A stretch of 64,000 nt of DNA from Parelaphostrongylus tenuis (Eukaryota; Nematoda; Chromadorea; Rhabditida; Metastrongylidae), in the NCBI GenBank assembly GCA_019055375.1, contig JAHQIW010000769.1, positions 1-64,000 of the forward strand, read 5' to 3'. Position numbers and translations under genes: made by a program. A model generated the notes under the pieces. The model ran no database searches and had not been told where the DNA came from. It saw only the letters and a list, made by a program, of their open reading frames with translations. Positions 37,014 through 49,000 of this stretch are shown piece by piece. Position 1 is the first letter of the stretch, and each line of letters starts with the position of its first letter.

Positions 37014-40000
37014 CTATGATTGAGACTCAGGAGATTGGCTCTGAACTGGCCACACATTGACAGGAACACCACCGTCACACACAGAAAATTCATTGTCAGA
37101 AGAATCATTGGAATCTGTAACAGGTAGTTTCTAATTACGCAAAATATTAAAGCGATCAGCAGCCAAAATCTCACCGATATTTCTTTTAAGCCGCTTGCGC
37201 GGACCTTCATTCTCATCATCAGTGCTTGTAGCATCGGTCTCCCTAACTTCACTCCCAACATCACGAGATGGTGATGGTCCGGGTTCCATTGCACTTTCAT
37301 TCGTTCGCCTTCCATGATTCCTTATCATTCTCCAACGACGTCGGCGTCCTGCTAAAAAAATGGAATTGAGAGAAGCACACAAACTGCTTCCAGAGCAGCT
37401 CTTTTTCTTCGGATAAATTTTGCATAAGATTACTATTCGTCCCATTAAACTCAGTGGCTAGGGTGTAGGTGATTTCGTCTTTGTCAGAGCCTAGATGTAA
37501 TTAATCATAGCGTATCTGATTATTCAGTTGGAATTCCGTTGACGTAAACTACGTTTTCTACATACACAAAATATTAACTGAAAGAATTAGATATGCTGTG
37601 ATAGGATACGCCCAGGTTCTGACGACGGCGAGATCATTGATACGTTAGTGATGAAATTTGAAGGGAGGGATACCGACCTCGGGCAAATTTAATCTGAAGA
37701 GTTCGTGAAATTTTTTCATTACTCATGTCAAAATTCAGAGAAGGGCGGTTCTTTGAATGAAGCTTCAACCTAATAGAGCAGAACATAATCCACGGAACAC
37801 CAAAAACCGGAAGGAAATCAATTCTAACATAACTTGGTATTTCAAAGATTTCAAGAGTCGCGAAAATTCTAGAAAGCTAGTTATTTTCAACCCTATTCGC
37901 AACAGCTTTGATACTATAATATCCATAGAGCTTGGACCTTTCACAACCAAGGGGACAGATTTCGATGCACGCTCCTTGGCTCAATTTTCTTTTCCTTCTT
38001 CAGACAGATCAAAAAACTAAACCAAACGTAAGAATGACAATGACAATTTCGAAAAAAAAACCCCAGCTCGCAGCATCTTTTTTGATCACTAACTAGGAAT
38101 TATATACTGATTTTGTGCACATAAATACCGCGTTTGACTCACTCGAGACCATGTGAAATAAGTAGGTCTCGCTGATGGGAAATATAAGACTAATCAAAAC
38201 AATCATTTGAATTTCTCAAGCTCCTTCTAGATATTTTTTATTTTGCGATCCGAGAAACAGAATATCGATTCAAAGCAACTAGTTCACCGGTTAAAAGTGA
38301 TTAATAATTACTAAATCAATACCAGAGTGGCAGATGGCGCAGTGGTTTGAGGTGCCGATCGGCGAACTGATACCAGACCGGTAGGAGGAACAGCAGTAGT
38401 GACTTGAGAGACCGGTAGGCTATCGCGAACCATTGCAAAGGCCAGATATGCATTCAATTATTTCTAACAAAATTGATGAAGCCGAATGCATTAACGCCCA
38501 GGGATTGAACCATGCCGAGAGCTATTTTATACCCTTTTTTTCAAAATCAATATTGGATCAAACGCGCCAGCTTGCCACGCTTTGTTTTAATCTCGGCCTG
38601 CCCAGCTCCATTTCAACGGTAGAAAACGAATTTGAATTATGTAAAAATGAAACCATCCTTCCTAACATCGGCTTTTAATCATACGTGCACACATATGAAG
38701 TAAAGTAGAACAAGCAGAATCATGCGGACGCGTAAATAACCTCTAAGAGTTCCGCGCCAACTTCCTTCGTCTTCTGCATCTCCACCGTCACCATCTTCAT
38801 AAGCTAGAATGGCATCATAATCGTTTTCCATCGCTGTCACTACTGTCTTCTGAAGTCTCCAGACCCATAAGATGAGCACGTAAACCTTCCATGTCAACAT
38901 TCACGACGTAGTTCTCTATAAGAATAGACTGTTGATAGAATAGCAAAAGAAACATGACACCTGTCATATTAACGAAAATTTATATTAGGAAATGTAATGA
39001 CAACGAAGGCTGTCAAACCTAGTCCCACTACAGGTTCTTCACCGATACCACCGTCGGATTCATCGGCGTTCATACGAGAAAGCTGGAAATAAAAATAAGT
39101 CTCAAGCGTTCGATTCTTTTGGCTAAATTTATTTGCCTGATAAAGAAAGAATAAGAAATGATAGATCCTTCTGGCCGACAAGTGACGAAAAAAGAAAACA
39201 TTATATCTTTGAAAACTCAAGAACAAGGGCATCGGTATGGAAGAACTCACGTTGTCCAGCTGATCAAAAATAGTTAAGCATATTCAGATCTTCAGCTGTG
39301 TCGTCTGCAGCAACAGTTACGTCGAGGCTAAGTTCAGAAAATGCTTTCTTCACACGAATTCTTGGTTTGTCATAAGAGAAAGGGATGGGAAATGAGCTCC
39401 ACACCTAAAAATCATAATGCTCTTGAAATTACGGTTGGACACTTTAGAAGAATCACTTTATATAAGAGTGAGTTTCTCGGCGTTAACCGATCCCCAAAGG
39501 ACGTGCCACGTATCTGATTTCATCTAGTACCATCAGGAGTGAGAATGCGTAGCTGGTCCATACAATGACTCGCAGTGGCCCATCGATGCATCAAGTTGAT
39601 GGTGTTATCCTTCAAAATAAGCCCGGTACCAATTCAGCAATCCCGGAGGCATAGGTTTGGTGAGCCTCTAGCGCGGTATCAAACCGTCAACCGCGTGCGA
39701 GTCCCAGGACACCTCTAACCACTAAGCTACTGCATCCGTGAGGCTTACATGCTGGTTTATAAATGCAAAAGCAATAGAAAACAAACAGCAATTAGAAGAA
39801 TATATAGAACTGAAGAGAACACCTTTATTATCTTCTCCACACCACAGGAAGCAATTATTCTGTTGGTACGACTGTAACGCACATGGTTCACAATCGAACG
39901 ATGACCTTTCAGCACAAAAGTAGCCTTCGGAAGGATTCTACGTTGCTCTGAAACACCTCTAGTCTACGGAATAATAGATATAAATGTGAAAATATAAGTA

Positions 40001-43000
40001 TAGCAGACACATAATGATATCTTTTTCTGAATCTAAGGTTTTGGATTTTCGAAGTAAAGCCGTCTTTCATAGATTAATAAAATGAGGTATAAAATAAGGT
40101 ATCATAACTTTCGTTTCGAGTGTTTTCTTAAGACCACAGCTCAAAATTCAATATGCCTTGCAATCATTTTTGAGCCACGCATATCAGTGGTCCGACAATG
40201 AGATATCAATAAAATAAGATAATTTACTAATAAAAAACTACTATCGTATCAAAACTATAAAAATTTGCAAAATAAAATAATAAAAAAAATAGGTATAAGG
40301 CAAAAGATTTCGGCTATTTGAAGTCATCAGTGCAATAAAATAAATAACTCATCAACCGTGCTAACTAGACTGAGACATTAACAAACATATAAAAAACATA
40401 ATGCCAAGTCTTCGAACTCCTTCCGTTATATTTCATTCATGAATTCATAGATATAGACATAACACAGATAATTAGGAGTTCGTAGGAGTTGAGCAGCACG
40501 CGTGGCGCAGTGGTTAGAAGGGTTTCTGTAACACACACATGGTCCATAATTCGATACCGCGCTCGACGCTCACTAAGCCTTCCAACACTCCAGGATTGGT
40601 GAAATGATACGAGACTTGTCTGCGAGGATAGCAGCACTGACTCTATGGATCGATGGTCGACCACGAGTTATTGTAAAGGCCAAAAACGCATTCAATCAGC
40701 GTAAACGATGCTTGATGAAGTTGAATGAATGGCGCATCCTTCAGGGATCGATCAAAGCCGAGACTTTATTGCTTGAAGTTTTTTTCTCTGGTTAAAGAAT
40801 GGATGTGTTGAGCAATAGTTAGACATGTTTTGCAAGCTAAACTCTACAAAAACAGTGACAAAAGATAAATTTGTAATCTTAGTTGAATTTGCCGACAATC
40901 TCTTCACCAAACTACCCAATCGAAGGTATCAAGCACTTCAGATCAAAATGCTCGAACAAGAAGCATTAGAACACTGTTGCTGCTCCATGCATAGAAGTAA
41001 GAACCGTAAAGTGGATTTATACCCGTAGAAATGCATGGAGTACGCCGGCGAGTACGTAGCGTTAAGGTAGTGATCCCATTCACCACGTAGATACCTCACT
41101 TATTCAAGAGATACTTCGATAATACCCCCTGCCCACCGGGCCTTTCATCACTCCGGTATCGAGAACCTCCATCCAGTGCCCCCAAGCTTAAGGGAAAACT
41201 AGCTCAACGAGCATTCGATGACATTTGTGGCCACGGCGAAAGCTTCTCAACCAGCAGCCGAGATCACACGCAGAAAAAAAAGGTCACGACTTTCGTGGAT
41301 GGTGGATATTAACAACTAATCGAATGTAAGTGCTGTGAAACCTATACTGTTGGATGTTACGCCGAATCACGTGATTATGGCTCTCGGTGTTGATCAATCA
41401 CTCAGAAATATCTCAAGCATTTGACTTCATCAAGCGCCGCTTGAAGTGAACTAATACACATCTGGCCTTTACAAATATTCGCGGTGGCCTACCGGTGTGG
41501 CAAGTCAGAGCTTTTATCTTTGGAAACAACTCTGATGCCAATTCAGCGACCCTGGAGGGACCGTTTAGAGAGTCTTGGCCGCAGAATCGAACCAAAGACC
41601 ATCGCACTGATCGACCAAGTATGTGCCCCAGAGCACCACTAACCACTGCACCACATGCGCTGTTGCAATTCCGAATAACATAGCTCAGCGCTTCATCAAA
41701 GACTTTGTTACCAAAAGGAAGTCACTTGAAGTATCTCATCAACTCACCGCTCCTATCATCAGTGTTATCGGGTATGCGCCAAGCGTATATGTTGAAATCA
41801 TCGCTGCCCGTCATAATCGTGCTGTCATCCATGAACGTTATGGATTTGATCGTGTGTACATTGCTGTACTGAGGGTCCCTCAGTTCCACTTGACGGCGTT
41901 CGGTGAACTAGATTACTTCTCATGAATGACTTACAGAAGAAAAAACAGTGTAAGACAAGGATGACCACCGCTAACGAGTTCAAATGATCCATTCCTCAGA
42001 GACCTTTGAGATTATGCTTTGAATTCAACCAGGTATTCCGTCTATCAGAATACGGGGATTGAACTCACTAGGAAAAGATCATCCCCTCCCCCCTTTCCAC
42101 TGCAGTCTAAAGGTACAAACGGGGTCTGACTGACCACTGTCCACAATACGATGTGTAGAAATTTTGTCTCCTGACAAAATATCAGTGGAATGAGCCCTCT
42201 TTAGCAGTGACCCCTTATGATTCCTTTTAATGAAAAAAGTGATTAAGAGCATAAAATGAAATCTCTTTGATGTTTAACAAAGAGTTTAATGTCATAGGAA
42301 AATTTTCACTACATCTATATAAGTAGGATCTGAGTGAGACTGGAGAGCTGTGATCGCCGTTCCTGTCGAATTCCATTCCACATAGATCGCTTCGCTGACG
42401 AAGTCTTTCAAATCAAGCAATGGCCTAAACAGGTGAGACGAGTTACTGGTAAAAAATGAAACGAAATCCTCGACTCTCTTGAGTGACAACAAAGTAATCC
42501 ATACTTTTTCCGATGCCGTAGATCGTATAGACGAACGCCGCGACTTGAGGCCGTAGCAAATAAGAGCGCATTAGCTGGATTATACTGACCACGGAAAAGT
42601 TGACCTACAAATACCGAACTCCAACAATCAAACAGTCATTATAAGCTCTTAAGGTAATCTGCACTGCCCTCACCTTTGTCAACAAGGCAGAAAGAACCTT
42701 CCCTTGTTTCCCTGCGATCATAGAAAGACACTACACCACCTTCACGAGCGGCTGCCACAATATTCACATCAATTGGCTAAATGTGATAAGTTTGAAGATA
42801 TTTAGGTAAGTGTTCTAAACAATATCATATGAGAGTTAGTGATATGTAAAAAATCGGCCCCAGGCGAGAGCTGAGCCGCGTTTCACTACACGGGGAACGC
42901 ATACCACCGCTACACCATCGGGGCCATCGCTTAACTAGCACTCTTTCTTTGATACAAACGTTCGAAGATGTCAGCAACCAACCTTTATCGAGTTTGGTAT

Positions 43001-46000
43001 AAGCACAAATCGACATTAACTTCAGTTAAGCCGATAGCTACGATGGTATATATCTGAAGAACGAGTGGTATCAAAGCGGTGGCCTTCATGGTGTAACGGT
43101 AACAAGCGAAGCGGTATTAATGAAACGTGGGTCCGACTCCTTCCTGGGGCCGAACTTTTGCATATCGCTCAACATTCTCGAACGTATTACATTGTTAAAC
43201 GAGTTCGTAAACTGTATTACTCTCAAAAAATGTGCTTAGAATACGTTTATAATAAGTTCTACCAAAAAAAAAAACTTCAGCTGATACTATAACACCCTGA
43301 ACAGATAACGAGAATAATTTGGTTGTTTCGGGCTGGTGGGTAAAGGTTCAGACAATGTAAAACCGCCCCACAACGAAAGACAATACTGAATTGAACTTTG
43401 CCTGTACTGATAACAATCCCGCTCTCGCTCGGCCATCGAAATGTCCAACAAGCAATCTAATGTAGCTATCTTACATCACATTCTCACATGGATTAATAAA
43501 AAAAGAAGAAAGCTCTCAGCGTTAATCCATCCCTAAGGGATGCGCCATGCATTCGACTCTACAAGTATCTTTGGTGGTACTTCAATGCACTGCTGGCCTT
43601 CACAATGACTTGCGGTGATTTACTGATGTACCCACTCAGTGTTGCTATCCTCTCACTCAAGTCATATCAATTCGCCCATTATGAAGGGGCGGATAGTTGG
43701 CGAGCCTTGGGCGCAGGATCGAATCATGGATCGCAAATATGTCGCAGGACACCTCTAACCACTGCGCTACACGTGTCTTCGCTAATAATATTGCATGCTA
43801 GTTCGGCACTAAAACAAAAGCATTAGCCATTTTTGGACCGTTAACGCACTGCCTCTGCATCTCTAACTGCTGAAAGGTTTGCTCCAACTCGCCTGTATCC
43901 CTAACCCCCGGCGCGCTGCGTTTAACAATGGCATGCTGGGCGTCAGAGATGCAGAGGAGGTGGAGCAGGCCATTTTGAGTAACTAGTTAAAGTTGCAAAG
44001 GAGTGGATCCACAATCCCAAAGTGTCAAAAATGCTGAACCAGAATGTAATACCACCAAGTGACGAGACTGACTACTGCTCTGCTCACTGTTGAGTTGTTC
44101 GCGAGATTTGTTTCGTGCTGTTTGTGACTGGTTCCTCCTACTGAAGAACTGAACAATTTGTTATTGTTATATAATCAAGGATAACGAGCGCATATCAGTG
44201 TGTGCGCGTGGGAGTAGCGTAGTGGTTAGAGATCCTCTGTGACACGAATGATTGATCAATCAGTGGTTCGACCTAGCGCTCGAAGCTTACTAGGCGTTCC
44301 ATCCCTCCCAGATCGCTCAATAGGTACCGGATTTGTCGGGGACGGAAACAGCACTGACCTGATAGATCGCGAGTCATTATATAGGTCAGATATGCATTCA
44401 ATCACCTCAAACAATATTGAAAGATAGATGAACGCAGGGCACATCCCTCAAGGACTGCTCAACGGCGAGAGCTCTATCCTTTAGCTTTATAAATGCAAGG
44501 ACACAGTGATATGGAAAACCCTCGACCCCAAACGGGAATCGAACCCGCGCTTTACCGATATCGCAAGCGTTGCTACCACTCTACGCGTGCGCTAAAAAAG
44601 CTGTAGAAAGAGAATTCCTTAGAAACTTGTTGCTGTTGTAACAATTTCAACTTACATTAGCGGATATGCTGTAGACTGCATGACGTTCTTCATGTACCGA
44701 TAGCGGCTTTCGGGTATTAACGTCGTGACAAATTACCACACCATCATTACCACCAGAATACAGCTCAGAACCACTAAAAAGAGCTTTGTTCACCTGAAGA
44801 ACAGAGAAGTCGAGGGAGAGAGACGGGGAGAAAGAGAAAGAGACGGAGAGAAAGAGAGATAGCGAGAGACGGCAAGAAATAGAAGACGATATAGGCACTG
44901 GTAGTTGTGAAAGATAAAGGCTGACTCTAGTGAGAATTGATAGCAAAAGATGTTTGAGTGGTGGCCTCGTTCCATAACAATTGCCGGCTTTGGCGTTCCC
45001 TCAAGCATAAGATCGGCCACACGCCATACAAACACTCGCATATCATCACCACCTAAATTGCAACAACATCATTTGAAACTTTAGCCCAATTATCGAGTTA
45101 AAGAAGAAAACGCCTGGCACGAGACTGACTCTCACTGAAACTCGTCAAATGAGATTCAAAACAAAAAAAATATCTCACAAACTCTCCTTTAAGGCCTCCA
45201 GAAGGTATGTTTATCTTCTTGAAAATCAATGGCTAATGTCTTGGTGACATCACCTTCTCGAGAGCCGTTTCTTATAAGAGGCAAGACTGTACTTCATTTA
45301 TTTTTATACAATTAGCCTTCACACTTTATTATGGGGATCCCTCACTTCCAGCATTCAATTCATCTCCTCGCATTCATCACTTGCTTGAGTATTTCGTCCT
45401 CTCCAAGAACGTCGTAGAATACTGCTTGGGCAGATCTCCTTGCAATCATAGGGATAGCCAGGCTGGGGCGTTCGTTGACTCATTGCCGGAGGCCGGGTAT
45501 GGAGTGAGGCAAGGTGACAAGCGCAGGGATCCAACCTCACATCGTCCCCGTCGAAAATCATTAGTCACCCAGCCACCGCCCATGCAAGAGTGTAAGATGC
45601 AAAAAAGCTCTGAAGAAGAAAGAAGCGAGGGGATGCCATCAAAATGTCATCGATTTTTAAGAAGTTGAACCAAACTCGCCTACTAGCAGTTTCATAGTCC
45701 ACATGAACAGATATTCGAAAACCTTGAATTATACGAAAGTCTTTTCGACAAACGCCCACGCTTTCTGACCCAGAGGGCACCAGTCGTTACTCCAACTGTC
45801 TCTGTGGGTTCTTTCTCAAACTTATCCTGGTAGTCTGAAAGTGTTCGACCACCCAGCAAAACCTCTCCACAATGGTGATCCATTATGGAAGTCCTATTGG
45901 CAGAAAAGAGCTAATGGCACCACAAATCGGATGGATAGAAATTCTACATCGGGTGTCGACCAAGTCCTAGCATCTTAGGATCTAAAAACGATCAAAAGTG

Positions 46001-49000
46001 GCAGCGATAGATTCGTTCTCAATGAGCTCAACATCTTAAAGTTATTTTCAAGCTAAACTAGAATCAAAATTCGCGGTATGAATCTAGGCAAGGGTGGCCG
46101 CTGCCCTCGAACTGTAGTGGATGTGTACTGGATGTGTACTGCTCACCTCATCAATTCAGAAAAGTTAGAGAGCCACTTTGATAGAAACATATAAGCTCTT
46201 CAGTGCTCACTTTTTTCGGAAAAAATAATACCAAGCAAGCAACATTTTAGAACTTTTCATAAGTTTTGGCACTAGAGCAACAAACATCAAATTCATTGAC
46301 CAGGAGTGATTAGAACTGCTTGACAACACTATTCAAAGTACGCATCCTCAGTCAAAATACATTTCTGCCAAGTCCACGGTAGTTAAAGTCGGATGCTCTT
46401 CAACTGCTTCGACGATGGCCTCTTGACCAACTTGGCGTGGACGTTCGGAGAGCATCTGGTCGTTCAGGGTTAAAGCTGAGAGCGCGAAACTCATTAAAGA
46501 ATTGAACTGGTGTTCGCCACGACATAAATCCCTGAGCCTTTGCACGATTACGTGTCTCCAAGGCAGTCTGTGCATCGCCTCCCAACTCGTATTCGCAAAG
46601 CAGCAAATTGCGATTAACGCTTCGTTTTGCGGGCCATGATGCGGCAAATATGGACAGATTTGGTACCAAAAGAAGACTTAGAACATTCCGTACAAAGTGG
46701 TCTTGATCTACTGCCTTAGAGATGGCATAAATGTGTTCAGGCTGATGGCGCATACTCTTAAAAGTGTTGTGAAGCAATTTTGCTTGCTTCTGGTTAGTCT
46801 ATTTAGTATTTATTGCTCTGGAGCCGAAACTTATGAGAATACCTAATATAAGTTGTGTTGATTATAGAGATACCTATTTTGATTGATAAAGATGTGTTTG
46901 AGCCTAATCATAATCAGATAAAAGCCATTACCGCCATTACTTTTGCACTAACTCAATACTCTCACTGATTCCATTGAATGCTTAACTAGGACACAAAAAG
47001 AAAACGCATAAATATGTTTAATGGTGACATTAGTGATACCAAGGTCATCTCTTATTGGAAAACACTATTTTTTTTTCATGACCAAGCCTATACCACGAGG
47101 TTGGTGTGAAGAATTATTCGGCTAAAGTTTTGACGTCCTCATATTCCCTATAGAGGACGGTTCGAATCCCAAAGTGGAACGACTGAGGGTAATCGACCAC
47201 AAGATCGGCCTTGAAGAAGATGAGGATGCTGAAATGCTAGTCGAATAAGTCTTCTATCAACCACCTGGCATTAGTTAAGCCATAAAAACACCGATCCTGG
47301 ATAGTGATGCCAAAACCGCAGCCGGTTTTTAAGGTACCACTTGCTTTGTTGATTAACTGTTTCGAGAAATTTCATATAGTTTAGTTTGCAGCATCAGCTT
47401 CTGTTTTACTCAATACCATAATAAAATTTGAAGAACAACTGCCAATTCCTCTTCGTTACAAGTCGACAAATGAATATTACACCCCATTCGCTGGACAAGA
47501 ACTTTTCATAGGAGTGCTAGTAGTCATTAAAAAAGCTTAAATCTCTGGCTAGAGCTGCAGACAGCCGGTTTTTTGACAAGACCTTTGTATATCATTGTAA
47601 AATCCAGAATAAAATTATGTCTCACATCTGCTGCGCAATTTAACTGTTACTTCGCCAGAAGCATGAAAAGCATGTGAACGTGTAAAGAACTTGTTGCAGT
47701 ATCATAGTCATACGTTTGATCTGGAGTTTCTTTCAAAGCGGATAAACAATTCCTAATTGAATAACAAACATAGCATTTCCCAGAGGCGCCAATCGATCGA
47801 TCGTGGTCGACCTCCGCATCAAATCTGCGGCAACCAGACCCCGACCGTAGATTAGTCTGTAAATAAGCAAGCCAGATATGTTAAATTCCACCTTATTTTC
47901 CTGCTACACTGCAGAGCAACGCTCTTTCCAGAAAATGAGGACAGTGTTGGAATCCTTGAATCTTAGGCCATCGAATGATTACTAATAGTCCAAAGAAAGA
48001 ACTCTGTCTTGCGAGAAGAAAGCTTGTCGAGAAGGCAAGGATTTTTTTCTGCAACAACAAAGGCTTTTTCGAAAACGGCTAGGTCGGCCAGTAACCAGAG
48101 ATTTAAGGTTCCGAATCATTACTAAAACTCTTATGAAAAGTTCCTGTCCAGCGAATGAGATCAGTTTTTCAATTGTAGTCTCATAAAATTCCAAAAAAGA
48201 ATGTCTAAAGCCTAAACGAGGTTGGCACGCCAGGGCCATATATACACCGGTGTTTCGGAGGTTTCGGCCTCCTCGTCACTGATCCCCGCCTTATGGCGAC
48301 CCACTACTGACTAGGAGGGGGATACCTCCAAAATACCGGTGTATGGCCCTGGCGTACCAACCTCGTTTAGGCTTTAGACATTCTTTTTTGGAATTATTTT
48401 GAATGGTTACTGCGAGGTTTCAAAAACAGTCGATCTTATGTAGCCTCATAATGGAGAAGTACTCAACTGTCTTTCATTGCTTCAAGTAACTAGCCAAAGA
48501 CGTCAATATTACATGTTATAGGTCGATAGGTCATAGGTTATAGGTTGTTATAGGTCAACGTAGGTCGTCGATAACTATATATGAGGAGTGTGACGCTCCC
48601 AAGAGAACTGACTATAAAAAGATCGACAGACGACGGGTTCTGCCCGGCTGATGAGTCTGTAAGGACGAAACACGTGTCTCGGGCTGTACAAGAGCCTTTA
48701 CCAGACCACATGACATGTTGGCTCAAATAATAATGAAAAGATCTATTGAAATTTGAGCGTGGTCTTAATAAAGCACTCGAAGGAAAGGTATTACATGTTA
48801 TATTTACAACTTTCAACGATTATCGAGAATTTCAAGTAAACCGGTATACACAGCCTTAAAAACCGCGATAAAATGAAAGCATACAAGAGGCGTGAAATTA
48901 CGGCTACAACTCTCTCTGCATGTTCTAGAATGCTGAGGGGTATGCAAAACATTGGACCTCGGGCGGGAATCGAACCCACGTCTTACTTTCCAATATATCG

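Noticed and set aside
44520..44600. tRNA gene on the minus strand (good B box)
   Set aside because: Acceptor and anticodon arms do not pair, and the unit belongs to dispersed tRNA-like repeats. The same reasoning applies to 48940-49075 and 55385-55515.
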